A stretch of DNA of 64,000 nt from Anaerolineaceae bacterium. GTDB taxonomy: Bacteria; Chloroflexota; Anaerolineae; Anaerolineales; Villigracilaceae. Position numbers and translations under genes: made by a program. Numbering within the stretch: position 1 is the stretch's first letter; each line of letters opens with the position of its first letter. This document shows positions 50,676 through 58,531 of the stretch, piece by piece. The notes below the pieces were generated by a model. The model saw only the letters and a program-made list of their open reading frames with translations, did no database searches and was not told where the DNA came from. Where the stretch lies: assembly GCA_009772985.1 (NCBI GenBank), contig WOUS01000001.1:62001-126000 (forward strand), in the 5' to 3' direction.

Positions 50676-51257
50676 ATGTTTACTGAAGATTATCTGATGC
50701 GCATCATCAGTCAAGCCATCGCTGCCCTGATGAACGCGATCGGATTACGGAAAGCCGGCAAGTACGCGGAAGCCAGCCAGTCAGTCGAACAGGCTATCGA
50801 ACAGTTGACCGCCCTGCCCGCAAACGTAGTCGACCAGATGGAGGATGCCGCCCTGCTATCCGTGCTGACGGCCAATGGGCAGTTGGATATCGGTCGGTTG
50901 GCGATCCTGGCGGACCTCTATCAGGAGCAAGGCGAAATCCTTTTCGGGCTTGACCAACCAGCTCAAGGGCTGATCGCTTTCGAGCGCGCCCTGCGATTCA
51001 TTCTGGAAGTGACCCTGGCAGAGGATGCCAATCTGTCCACCGAAAATATTGGCAAGGTCGAAGTACTGGTCAAACGATCGAAAGGAGCCGCCCTCCCGGT
51101 CGAGACGCAACTGGCGCTTTCTGATTATTATCAGCGCTTGCTCGAAAAGGATGACCAGAATCTTACCGCGGCAGGCACTTCCCGCAAGCAGGTCAGCCAG
51201 ATGCTTGCCAGGTTGCAAGATCAAATCAACTCCTCTACGAACACGATAGGTGACTGA
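50676..51257 (+). CDS. DUF6483 family protein
   Basis: A 193-residue soluble, helical protein starting MFTEDYLMRIISQAIAALMNAIG after a GGGAGG ribosome site. The long helices with LRKAGKYAEASQSVEQAIEQL and FGLDQPAQGLIAFERALRFI resemble TPR-like packing. The start and helix pattern match a family I recognise as DUF6483 from Anaerolineae and Firmicutes. It ends 6 bp before pyrFE, so it is co-transcribed with pyrimidine genes; no enzymatic motif is visible. Confidence 0.78.
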   Translation: MFTEDYLMRIISQAIAALMNAIGLRKAGKYAEASQSVEQAIEQLTALPANVVDQMEDAALLSVLTANGQLDIGRLAILADLYQEQGEILFGLDQPAQGLIAFERALRFILEVTLAEDANLSTENIGKVEVLVKRSKGAALPVETQLALSDYYQRLLEKDDQNLTAAGTSRKQVSQMLARLQDQINSSTNTIGD

Positions 51258-51263
51258 CTCAAG

Positions 51264-52754
51264 ATGGAAACCTTTTTCTCTTTTCTCACCAAACGCGTGG
51301 ACGACTGCTCGTCCCTCCTGTGCGTGGGACTCGACCCGCACCCGTCGGATTTGTCAGCACCCACCGCCGATGCCGCCCGGACCTTTTGCCTGCGTCTCGT
51401 CAAAGCGACCGCGTCCTACGCCGCGGCATTCAAGCCCAACGCCGCCTTCTTCGAACTCTACGGACCCGAGGGCTGGGCCGCGTTGAAGGATGTCATTGCT
51501 GCCGTGCAGGACGAGTCCGACCGGCTGGGTTCGATGATCCCGGTCATTCTCGACGCCAAACGGGGTGACATCGCCTCGACTGCCGAAGCCTATGCCAAAT
51601 CCGCGTTCGAGCACCTCGGCGTCCATGCCATCACGCTCAACCCGTACCTCGGCAAGGATTCCATCGCCCCGTTCCTGGCGTACAAAGAGAAGGGCGTGTT
51701 CCTGCTGTGCAAGACGAGCAATCCGGGGGCGGCGGATTTGCAGGATGTGAATGTCGTAGGGGCAGGGCTTGTCCCTGCCCAGGCCGGGCGACCACAAGGG
51801 TCGCCCCTACACGTCCACGTCGCCCACCTCGCCCAAACCTGGAACACCGGGGACAACATCGGCCTCGTTGTCGGCGCGACCCAGCCCGAAGCGCTGACCC
51901 GCGTCCGGTCCGCGGCGCCCGACCTGTGGTTCCTCGTCCCGGGCGTCGGCGCTCAGGGCGGTGACCTGGAAACCGCGCTCAAAGCCGGTTTACGGTCGGA
52001 CGGGAAAGGAATGCTCATCAATGTCTCCCGCGGCATCTCGCGAGCGAAAGATCCCGCCAAAGCCGCCGCGCAATTGCGGGATGAGATGGTAAACATTCAG
52101 TACCAGATGAGCAGAGAAAAGAGAGCAGAGAGCAGTAAAGCCGCCACTACTCTCTCTTCCCCGTTCTCTACTCTCGCCGACGATCTTCTGTCGGCTGGCT
52201 GCATCAAGTTCGGCGAGTTCACCCTTAAATCCGGGCTGAAATCGCCCCTCTACATTGACCTGCGCCAACTCGTTTCTCATCCCTCGTTACTCGCTACCGT
52301 TGCTGAAGCCTATCTTCCTATCTTGCAGAAACTGGAATTTTCACGCATTGCCGGTCTGCCATATGCCGCCATCCCGATCGCGACCGCCATCAGTCTGGCT
52401 AGGGATTACCCGATGATCTACCCGCGCAAGGAAGTTAAGGATTACGGAACGAAGGCCGAGATCGAGGGCGAATACCACGCCGGGGAGACGGTTGTCGTGA
52501 TTGACGACCTGGCCACCACCGGCGGGAGCAAGTTCGAAGCCATCGAAAAACTGACCGCGGCCGGGCTGAAGGTCAAGGATGTGGTTGTGCTGATTGACCG
52601 CCAGTCCGGGGCGAAGGAGGCGCTGGAGCGGGCGGGATACACCCTCCATGCTGTATTGACGATTAGCGAGTTGCTGGATTACTGGGAAAAGACCGGGAAG
52701 GTTGAACAAAGTAAAATCGAAGAGACACTTCGATTTTTGGAGAAAAGCAAATGA
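51264..52754 (+). CDS. pyrF: Orotidine-5'-phosphate decarboxylase/orotate phosphoribosyltransferase fusion
   Basis: A 496-residue bifunctional protein. Residues 1-280 are a type 2 OMP decarboxylase: [24 protein letters not shown], the catalytic [13 protein letters not shown] and [12 protein letters not shown]. Residues 305-496 are orotate phosphoribosyltransferase with [20 protein letters not shown] and the PRPP loop [14 protein letters not shown]. It thus runs the last two steps of UMP synthesis, in the order opposite to eukaryotic UMPS. A 55-bp palindromic repeat (51756-51810) adds about 19 residues to the decarboxylase, and the linker is encoded by another palindrome (52109-52176). Confidence 0.96.
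   Translation: METFFSFLTKRVDDCSSLLCVGLDPHPSDLSAPTADAARTFCLRLVKATASYAAAFKPNAAFFELYGPEGWAALKDVIAAVQDESDRLGSMIPVILDAKRGDIASTAEAYAKSAFEHLGVHAITLNPYLGKDSIAPFLAYKEKGVFLLCKTSNPGAADLQDVNVVGAGLVPAQAGRPQGSPLHVHVAHLAQTWNTGDNIGLVVGATQPEALTRVRSAAPDLWFLVPGVGAQGGDLETALKAGLRSDGKGMLINVSRGISRAKDPAKAAAQLRDEMVNIQYQMSREKRAESSKAATTLSSPFSTLADDLLSAGCIKFGEFTLKSGLKSPLYIDLRQLVSHPSLLATVAEAYLPILQKLEFSRIAGLPYAAIPIATAISLARDYPMIYPRKEVKDYGTKAEIEGEYHAGETVVVIDDLATTGGSKFEAIEKLTAAGLKVKDVVVLIDRQSGAKEALERAGYTLHAVLTISELLDYWEKTGKVEQSKIEETLRFLEKSK
51756..51810. repeat. In-frame 55-bp double palindrome in pyrF
   Basis: gtaggggcagggcttgtccc opens the first hairpin, gggcgaccacaagggtcgcc the second, closing with cctac. It encodes [19 protein letters not shown]. 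Confidence 0.9.
52109..52176. repeat. Purine/pyrimidine inverted repeat at the pyrF-pyrE junction
   Basis: gcagagaaaagagagcagag on the left and ctctctcttccccgttctct on the right can pair. It encodes the [19 protein letters not shown] linker. Confidence 0.6.
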
Positions 52755-53215
52755 GCGAAAAACACACCTTTCGCGCGATTATCGAAAACCCCGGTGGGGG
52801 CGGGGCGTTCGTGCGCATCCCCTTCGATGTGGAACAGGCCTTCGGCAAAAAGCGTGTTCCCGTCAGCGCCGCCATTGACGGCGAGCCGTATCGCGGCGCC
52901 CTCGTCCGCATGGGCGAACCCTGCCACATCCTGGGCGTGCTCAAGGAGATTCGCCAGAAGATCGGCAAAGACTTCGGCGATGAGGTCGAGGTCACGCTGG
53001 AGGAGGATACCGAGCCGCGCCTGGTCGAAGTGCCGGAGGATTTTCAGCAGGCGCTGGATCAGAATTTGCATGCAAAGGCGGCCTTCGAGAAACTGTCGTA
53101 CACGCACCGGAAGGAACACGTGACCGCCATCCTGGAAGCGAAACGGGAGGAAACCCGCCGCAGCCGGATTACGAAAGCAGTCGAAATGTTGGAAAAAGGC
53201 AAACAGGAGCGCTAA
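52751..53215 (+). CDS. YdeI/OmpD-associated (DUF1905) family protein
   Basis: A 154-residue protein. The N-half is a DUF1905 beta-barrel ([53 protein letters not shown]) and the C-half a helical OmdA/YdeI domain ([31 protein letters not shown]). The ATG overlaps the pyrFE stop by 4 nt, so it is translationally coupled to it. Role unknown; association with the pyr operon may be accidental. Confidence 0.85.
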   Translation: MSEKHTFRAIIENPGGGGAFVRIPFDVEQAFGKKRVPVSAAIDGEPYRGALVRMGEPCHILGVLKEIRQKIGKDFGDEVEVTLEEDTEPRLVEVPEDFQQALDQNLHAKAAFEKLSYTHRKEHVTAILEAKREETRRSRITKAVEMLEKGKQER

Positions 53216-53230
53216 CGCGTTGTCAACAAA

Positions 53231-53770
53231 ATGTCTCGAATCCTCCCCACTCTTCATCGTTGGGCAAGTTGGAAACTGGTTGCCATCCTGGCGGCGCTCT
53301 ACCTGGCCTTCAATTTTTTCATCCTGCCTGCCATGTCCGTCCCCGGCGAACCGCCCCTGCCCATCCTGGACTTGAAATTCTGGTACACGCCGCAGGAGGC
53401 GTATCAGGCCATCTCGCTTTACAGCCCGCAGGCGCGGCAGGCGTCCGTGGTGATGCACCTGACCATTGACGTTGTGTATCCGCTTGTTTATGGCCTGCTT
53501 CTCAGCCTGCTGCTGGTTCTGGTCTTTCGGCACGCTGCGCCGCAGCACAGCCAGTTGCCTCTTCTCCCCTGGCGGGCTGTTATCGCGGATTACCTTGAAA
53601 ACCTGGGACTGGCTGCCATGTTCCTGCTTTATCCGTCTCAATTTTCCCTCCTTTCCTGGGCAACCGCCATTTTCACTGCCCTTAAGTGGATTCAAGTCGG
53701 ATTCTCTGTCCTGGCGCTTTTCGCCGGCATCCTGCTCCTGGTATTGGGGAGATTGAAGCGCCGTGTATAA
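53231..53770 (+). CDS. Four-helix membrane protein of unknown function
   Basis: A 179-residue protein with membrane helices at about 15-37, 78-98, 118-138 and 148-172. Between the first two lies a polar loop with LDLKFWYTPQEAYQAISLY, and DVVYPLVYGLLLSLLLV is the second helix. The pattern is common in unannotated membrane proteins of this size. It overlaps pyrD by 8 nt. No family recognised. Confidence 0.75.
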   Translation: MSRILPTLHRWASWKLVAILAALYLAFNFFILPAMSVPGEPPLPILDLKFWYTPQEAYQAISLYSPQARQASVVMHLTIDVVYPLVYGLLLSLLLVLVFRHAAPQHSQLPLLPWRAVIADYLENLGLAAMFLLYPSQFSLLSWATAIFTALKWIQVGFSVLALFAGILLLVLGRLKRRV

Positions 53771-54785
53771 AAATCTCCGCCCCCTCCTTTTCAAACTGGA
53801 CCCCGAAACCGCCCACGGCCTGACCTTGAACCTGGTGCGGCTGGCGGGCATTTTTTCCCCCGCGCGCTGGTTCCTGCAAGCGCTGTTCGCCGCGCCGAAG
53901 AAACCGGTGGAAGCCTTCGGGCTGAAATTCAAGAACCCGGTCGGGCTGGCGGCGGGATACGACAAGGACGGCGTCGCCATCCGCGGGCTGGCCGCGCTGG
54001 GGTTCGGACACATCGAGATTGGCACAGTCACGCCGCTGCCCCAGCCGGGCAACCCGAAGCCGCGCATCTTCCGGCTGGTCGAGGACGAGGCGATCATCAA
54101 CCGGATGGGGTTTCCGGGAGAAGGCGCAGCCGATGTGGCGAAAAGACTGTCGGCGGTCCGCCGCAAGCGGGTTCGGTGCATCGTCGGGATGAATCTGGGC
54201 AAGAACAAACAGACCTCTAATGACGAGGCCGTTTTCGATTACCTGGCTTTGCTGCAAAATTTCGCGCCGCTGGCGGATTATCTCGCCATCAACGTCAGTT
54301 CGCCCAACACGGTCGGCCTGCGCCGTTTGCAGGGACGCGAGGCGCTGGAAAACCTGCTGACCCAACTGGCGCACCAGCGCCGGTTTGAGCAGAGCAGACT
54401 GGAGAAGCATATCCCCCTGCTCGTCAAACTCGCCCCCGACCTGAGCGACGAGGAACTCGACGACGCGTTGGATGTCATCCTGCGCGCCGGCATGGACGGC
54501 GTCATCGCCACGAACACCACCCTCGCGCGCGACGGGCTGCGGTCCACGCGGCAGGGCGAGACCGGCGGTTTAAGCGGACGCCCGCTCACGGTCCGCAGTG
54601 AAGCGGCGCTGGAGAAGGTGGTGAGACGGCTCGACGGGCGCATCCCCGTCGTCAGCGTGGGCGGAATTATGTCCCCCGCGGATGCCAAACGCCGCCTCGA
54701 CATGGGGGCGGCGCTGGTGCAGGTTTATACCGGGCTGGTGTACGCCGGGCCGGGGCTGGTCAAAAAAATCGTTCGAACATTGTAA
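53763..54785 (+). CDS. pyrD: Dihydroorotate dehydrogenase (quinone), class 2
   Basis: A 340-residue membrane-associated FMN enzyme that oxidises dihydroorotate with quinone. The short helical N-terminus (LRPLLFKLDPETAHGLTL) is the class 2 quinone tunnel; GLAAGYDKDGVAI, INVSSPNTVGLRRLQ with the catalytic serine, LLVKLAPDLSDEEL and VSVGGIMSPADAKRRL follow. GTG start inside the end of the previous gene. Its quinone dependence ties pyrimidine synthesis to the respiratory chain encoded upstream. Confidence 0.96.
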   Translation: MYKNLRPLLFKLDPETAHGLTLNLVRLAGIFSPARWFLQALFAAPKKPVEAFGLKFKNPVGLAAGYDKDGVAIRGLAALGFGHIEIGTVTPLPQPGNPKPRIFRLVEDEAIINRMGFPGEGAADVAKRLSAVRRKRVRCIVGMNLGKNKQTSNDEAVFDYLALLQNFAPLADYLAINVSSPNTVGLRRLQGREALENLLTQLAHQRRFEQSRLEKHIPLLVKLAPDLSDEELDDALDVILRAGMDGVIATNTTLARDGLRSTRQGETGGLSGRPLTVRSEAALEKVVRRLDGRIPVVSVGGIMSPADAKRRLDMGAALVQVYTGLVYAGPGLVKKIVRTL

Positions 54786-54841
54786 GGATGAGAGCATCCC
54801 AAATTGCTGGCGGGACGCTCCAAGGTCCGGGATGACGCGGG

Positions 54842-54847
54842 TATAAT
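54842..54847 (+). promoter_or_regulatory. -10 box of ilvE
   Basis: TATAAT about 39 nt before the start, with AAGGAGGT ribosome site close to the GTG. Confidence 0.55.
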
Positions 54848-54885
54848 CAACCGCATAACATCATTCCGATCAAGGAGGTACGTCA

Positions 54886-55803
54886 GTGGACTTGCCAAAA
54901 CACGCGTATTTTCAGGGGAAAATTGTCCCCTACTCCGAGGCGAAGGTTGGGGTCGCCACGCACGCCCTTAACTACGGCACGGCCGTATTCGGCGGCATGC
55001 GCGGCTACTGGAACGAAGAGAAGAAAACGCTCTTCGTTTTCCGTCCCCATGACCATTTCCGCCGCTTCCTGAATTCGGCCCGTTTGCTGTGCATGGATCT
55101 CGATTTCACACCGGAGAGCCTGACCGGGATCCTGCTCGACCTGCTGCACCAGGACGGCTACCGGCAGGACATCTACATCCGCCCGCTGGCCTACAAGGCG
55201 GACGAGGTGGTTGGGGTGCGCCTGCATGACCTGCAAGACGAACTGACCATCTTCGCCATGCCGTTCGGGCAGTACGTCAAGAACGACACCAACGCCCACG
55301 TGACGGTCTCCTCGTGGCGGCGGATTGACGACAATGCCATCCCGGCGCGCGGCAAGATCAGCGGCGCGTACGTCAACTCGGCGCTGATCAAAACGGACGC
55401 GGCCCGCTCCGGCTTTGATGAGGCGCTGGTGCTGACCCAGGACGGTCACATCACCGAGGGCAGCGCGATGAACGTCTTCATCATGCGCGACGGCGCGCTC
55501 ATCACCCCGCCGGTCACGGAGAACATCCTCGAGGGCATCACCCGCCGCTCGGTCATCGAACTGGCGAAGAACGAACTCGGGCTGACGGTGATCGAACGCC
55601 CGATTGACCGCACCGAGGTCTACATCTGCGACGAACTGCTCATGACGGGGACCGCAGCGCAGATCACCGTTGTGACGAAAGTGGACCACCGCCCGGTCGG
55701 GACCGGGAGCATGGGGCCGGTCGGGGAGGCGCTGCGAAAAATGTTCGGCGAAGCGGTGCGCGGGAACAATCCCAAGTACGCACACTGGAACCTGGCTGTG
55801 TGA
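54886..55803 (+). CDS. ilvE: Branched-chain amino acid aminotransferase
   Basis: A 305-residue PLP fold-type IV enzyme (leucine, isoleucine, valine transamination). The PLP lysine is K157 in ARGKISGAYVNSALIK; GFDEALVLTQDGHITEGSAMN and DELLMTGTAAQIT match the PLP phosphate-binding and substrate regions. GTG start preceded by AAGGAGGT and a TATAAT. Monocistronic. D-amino acid transaminases are related but the motif set fits BCAT better. Confidence 0.95.
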   Translation: MDLPKHAYFQGKIVPYSEAKVGVATHALNYGTAVFGGMRGYWNEEKKTLFVFRPHDHFRRFLNSARLLCMDLDFTPESLTGILLDLLHQDGYRQDIYIRPLAYKADEVVGVRLHDLQDELTIFAMPFGQYVKNDTNAHVTVSSWRRIDDNAIPARGKISGAYVNSALIKTDAARSGFDEALVLTQDGHITEGSAMNVFIMRDGALITPPVTENILEGITRRSVIELAKNELGLTVIERPIDRTEVYICDELLMTGTAAQITVVTKVDHRPVGTGSMGPVGEALRKMFGEAVRGNNPKYAHWNLAV

Positions 55804-55877
55804 CGGCTTCTCCAGCCTCGATTTTGAGCAAATTTGGATGGGATACACAAAAGGGCGCGAAAGCGTCCTTTTTGGAT

Positions 55878-55883
55878 TATACT
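55878..55883 (+). promoter_or_regulatory. -10 box of the pilin gene
   Basis: TATACT about 46 nt before the ATG of the pilin gene. Confidence 0.4.
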
Positions 55884-55928
55884 TTGGGTATCCGAAGACA
55901 CGAATCTTCTCGAAAGGAGGTGAAAACC

Positions 55929-56078
55929 ATGCTGTTCCATCCACGCGAAAAAGGCCAGGGGCTTGTCGAGTACGCTTTTATTCTTGTGCTGGTCGCCATC
56001 GTCGTTATCGCTGTCCTGACGCTCATGGGCCCCATTGTCGGAAATATGTTCAGCAAGGTAAATTCCAACCTGGACTGA
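55929..56078 (+). CDS. Minimal Flp/type IVb-like pilin
   Basis: A 49-residue protein with a very strong ribosome site (GAAAGGAGGTGAAAAC). The short basic leader ends in KG, followed by QGLVEYAFILVLVAIVVIAV, the class IVb prepilin pattern with Glu at position +5, then one hydrophobic helix and a short polar tail. It should be cleaved by a TadV/PilD-type peptidase and assembled on a Tad-type machine, but no such genes lie nearby. A strong terminator follows, so the single small gene is an independent, probably highly expressed unit. Confidence 0.85.
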   Translation: MLFHPREKGQGLVEYAFILVLVAIVVIAVLTLMGPIVGNMFSKVNSNLD

Positions 56079-56103
56079 TAACCAACTGAACAGATAACCA
56101 AAA

Positions 56104-56129
56104 GGCTTCCCGCCATCAGGCGGGAAGCC
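56104..56129. terminator. Terminator after the pilin gene
   Basis: Perfect 11-bp stem ggcttcccgcc/ggcgggaagcc with ATCA loop, A-run before and T-rich tail after; serves both convergent genes. Confidence 0.9.
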
Positions 56130-56135
56130 GCTTTC

Positions 56136-56564
56136 TTATTGGATCAACTCCAGCAGCCCATCCGGGTAGACCGGCGGCCGGCCTCGACCGAACTCGTCCA
56201 GCCGCTTCCAGACGGCCTTGAACGGCATGCCAAATTCATCCCCCTGAATGACATCCTTTTGATATAGCGAACGGTCGGACAGACGCCCGTCATAGACGAG
56301 GACGATTTCGTGCCCGCGCAGGCCTTCGCAGGTGAAGATGTTTTCCAGCGTTCCGAGATAGCGGACCTCGAGCAGGTCCGCGCCGATCTCCTCGCGGAAC
56401 TCGCGCCGGACCGTGTCCTCGCCGCGCTCGCCGAACTCGATCGTCCCTCCCAGCGGACGGTAGAAGGTCTGGCCTTTCTTGCTGTCGCGGCCCTCGGCTG
56501 CAAGGATGCGGTCCCCGTCGCGGCAGACGCAGATGGCGATGGCGCGGATTTTTTCTTCTCTCAT
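56136..56564 (-). CDS. NUDIX hydrolase
   Basis: A 142-residue protein from ATG at 56564, overlapping the miaB stop (ATGA). The Nudix box is present: GGTIEFGERGEDTVRREFRE followed by EIGADL. N-terminal strand AIAICVCRDGDRILAAEG and later ENIFTCEGLRGHEIVLVYDG complete the fold. Substrate, a nucleoside diphosphate derivative, cannot be named. Coupled to the tRNA modification gene miaB. Confidence 0.93.
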   Translation of the reverse strand: MREEKIRAIAICVCRDGDRILAAEGRDSKKGQTFYRPLGGTIEFGERGEDTVRREFREEIGADLLEVRYLGTLENIFTCEGLRGHEIVLVYDGRLSDRSLYQKDVIQGDEFGMPFKAVWKRLDEFGRGRPPVYPDGLLELIQ

Positions 56565-57877
56565 AAGCGTGCCTGCATGGACCACGGCCCCGTCCACGTG
56601 ACGGTGACGGGCAAAACCTTGCCGTGCAAGTCATCTTCGGATTCAACAAAGACCAGTTTGTTGGTCGGGGTGCGGCCGCGCCAGCGTCCCTTCACTTTTT
56701 CTTCGAAGAGGATTTCCACTTTTTGGCCCAATAATCCGGCATTGATTTCACCGACAATCTTCTCCTGCAGATTCTCCAGCACGCGGAAGCGGCGCATCTT
56801 CTCTTCTGCCGGAACATCGTCCGCCATATTGCGCTCCGACACGGTCCCCGGGCGGGGCGAGTAGCGCGCCAGGTGGGCCGAGTCCAGGCGCAGGTCGTCG
56901 AGCACGCGGTGCGTCTCCATGAACTGCGCCTCCGTCTCGCCGGGGAAGCCGACGATGATGTCGGTGGCAATCGAACTGCCGGGGATGTGCGCCCGGATCT
57001 TTTCGACAATCTTCCGGTAATCGGCCTGGGTGTAGCCGCGCCGCATATTCTTCAGGACTTCGTCATCGCCCGCCTGGATGGGAATTTCGATGTGCGGCAT
57101 GACCTTGGGCAGACTGGCGACGGCGTCCATCAACTCGTCGGTGAAATAGTTCGGATGCGAGGTCAGGAAACGGATGCGCTCCAGACCGTCAACCTGGTCC
57201 AGCAGTTTGAGCAAACCCGCCAGGCTGGGACCGTCGGGGATGTCCTTGCCGTAGCGGTCCACGATCTGACCGAGCAGGGTCACTTCTTTTACGCCCTGCG
57301 CGGCGAGGGCGCGCACCTCGGTCAGGATCTCCGCAGCCGGGCGCGAACGTTCCGCCCCGCGCTTGGATGGGATGACGCAATACGTGCAGGCGTGCGAACA
57401 GCCCAACACCACCGGCACGTGCGCCGAGACGAGCCGGCCGCGCTCGCGCTCGGGGAGGAGAATCTCCCCATCCATAACGGCGGACAGGTTCGAGGTCCGG
57501 GCGGATTCGTGCGCCCGCGCCTCGCCCTGGGTCAGGAACGCGACCAACGGGCCGGGGTCGGAGGGCGGCGAAAACACGTCCACGTAGGGGAAGCGGGCGC
57601 GCAGTTTCTCGTCGTTCCGGATCCCGACCAGGCAGCCCATCAGGTTGACCACCAGCCCGGGATTTTTGGCTTTGAGCGGCTTGATGGAACTCAGGCGGCC
57701 ATAGGCCTTGTCTTCGGCGGACTGGCGCACGACGCAGGTGTTGAGGACGATGACATCGGCGTCCTCGGCGGTACCGGTAAATTCGTAGCCGAGGCGTTCG
57801 AGCGCCGAGCCGACCCGCTGAGAGTCGGCCACGTTCATCTGGCAGCCTTCGGTCCAAACGTGGTATTTCCTGTTCAT
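56561..57877 (-). CDS. miaB: tRNA-2-methylthio-N6-dimethylallyladenosine synthase
   Basis: A 438-residue radical-SAM methylthiotransferase modifying A37 of tRNAs. The N-terminal UPF0004 domain has cysteines in WTEGCQMN, VLNTCVVRQSAEDK and MGCL for one cluster; CSHACTYCVIPSKRG is the radical-SAM CxxxCxxC; a TRAM domain closes the protein. Start taken at ATG 57877: the frame is open further upstream, but those codons are antisense to the tRNA-Ser gene. The neighbouring tRNA-Ser(UGA) has A36-A37-A38 and is an expected substrate. Confidence 0.95.
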   Translation of the reverse strand: MNRKYHVWTEGCQMNVADSQRVGSALERLGYEFTGTAEDADVIVLNTCVVRQSAEDKAYGRLSSIKPLKAKNPGLVVNLMGCLVGIRNDEKLRARFPYVDVFSPPSDPGPLVAFLTQGEARAHESARTSNLSAVMDGEILLPERERGRLVSAHVPVVLGCSHACTYCVIPSKRGAERSRPAAEILTEVRALAAQGVKEVTLLGQIVDRYGKDIPDGPSLAGLLKLLDQVDGLERIRFLTSHPNYFTDELMDAVASLPKVMPHIEIPIQAGDDEVLKNMRRGYTQADYRKIVEKIRAHIPGSSIATDIIVGFPGETEAQFMETHRVLDDLRLDSAHLARYSPRPGTVSERNMADDVPAEEKMRRFRVLENLQEKIVGEINAGLLGQKVEILFEEKVKGRWRGRTPTNKLVFVESEDDLHGKVLPVTVTWTGPWSMQARL

Positions 57878-57910
57878 AGCCCGCAAATTATACCAAGTCT
57901 GTCCGATTGT

Positions 57911-57962
57911 GTCATTGTGAGTGGAGGAGATTGCTTCGGCTTCGCCCTCGCAATGACATTCA
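57911..57962. repeat. Short copy of the 'tgtcattgtgag' palindromic repeat
   Basis: gtgtcattgtgagtggagga starts it and ctcgcaatgacatt ends it; it sits between miaB and tRNA-Ser and belongs with 30978 and 40432. Confidence 0.7.
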
Positions 57963-57969
57963 GTTATGG

Positions 57970-57975
57970 TAAAAT
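57970..57975 (+). promoter_or_regulatory. -10 box of tRNA-Ser(UGA)
   Basis: TAAAAT 11 nt before the mature 5' end of the tRNA. Confidence 0.4.
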
Positions 57976-57986
57976 CGCCTCCGCTT

Positions 57987-58071
57987 GGAGGGATGGCCGA
58001 GCGGTTGAAGGCAACGGTCTTGAAAACCGTCGTGGCGCAAGTCACCGTGGGTTCGAATCCCACTCCCTCCG
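57987..58071 (+). tRNA. tRNA-Ser (anticodon UGA)
   Basis: Acceptor GGAGGGA pairs with TCCCTCC, followed by discriminator G. The anticodon arm reads cggtc-ttgaaaa-ccg with anticodon TGA; T-loop ggttcgaatcc. A long variable arm (gtggcgcaagtcac) marks a class II serine tRNA. 85 nt; CCA is not encoded. A36-A37-A38 marks it as a MiaA/MiaB substrate. Confidence 0.96.
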
Positions 58072-58167
58072 CTCGGTGTGAACGTTACAGGTTTTCACGT
58101 TGGCGCGTTGACAGGTTTATGTTCGACCTGTGAACATGGCAACGTGCAAACGTGCAAACGTAATTCC

Positions 58168-58258
58168 GGGGAGGTGCCAGAGAGGCCGATTGGGCTCGCC
58201 TGCTAAGTGAGTACTGGGGCCAAAACCTCAGTCGCGGGTTCGAATCCCGCCCTCCCCG
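58168..58258 (+). tRNA. tRNA-Ser (anticodon GCU)
   Basis: Acceptor GGGGAGG pairs with CCTCCCC plus discriminator G. Anticodon loop ctgctaa gives GCT; long variable arm around actggggccaaaacctcagt; T-loop ggttcgaatcc. 91 nt; CCA not encoded. A terminator follows at once. Confidence 0.96.
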
Positions 58259-58260
58259 CC

Positions 58261-58291
58261 TTGAGACGCTCTCCTTTTGAGAGCGTCTCAA
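58261..58291 (+). terminator. Terminator of the tRNA-Ser pair
   Basis: 14-bp stem ttgagacgctctc/gagagcgtctcaa with a short loop, followed by ttctt, directly after the second tRNA. Confidence 0.88.
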
Positions 58292-58317
58292 TTCTTCTCC
58301 GGCGACTGATGTTCGGA

Positions 58318-58450
58318 CTTAAGTTCGGGCAGATGGTCTGGCAAACACTTTTGCAGCAGATTTGCGCGGATTCTCTCTTCTTCCTCCGCGAAAATCCGCG
58401 TAATCCGCGGCAAAAGAACTGGTTATCCGAATTCATGTCCGAAGGTCAAA
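58318..58450. repeat. Long dispersed repeat, copy at 58.3 kb
   Basis: Starts aagttcgggcagatggtctg; right end atccgcgtaatccgcggcaa then aagaactgg. Near-identical layout to 39302-39420. Flanks carry ttcggac and gtccgaa as additional inverted ends. Confidence 0.8.
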
Positions 58451-58531
58451 TGCAGCGGTTGACGGCTCGCGCCAGCCGTGCTATTATCCATACGCTTTAT
58501 TCTTTATTTTTTATTTCAAAGGAGTTATTGT

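Noticed and set aside
57877-58063. N-terminal extension of miaB to 58063
   Set aside because: Those codons are antisense to tRNA-Ser(UGA) and a repeat; MiaB family starts match ATG 57877.
58081-58160. Possible third tRNA or small RNA between the two tRNA-Ser genes
   Set aside because: The stretch consists of acgttgcacg/cgtgcaaacg short repeats without a cloverleaf.
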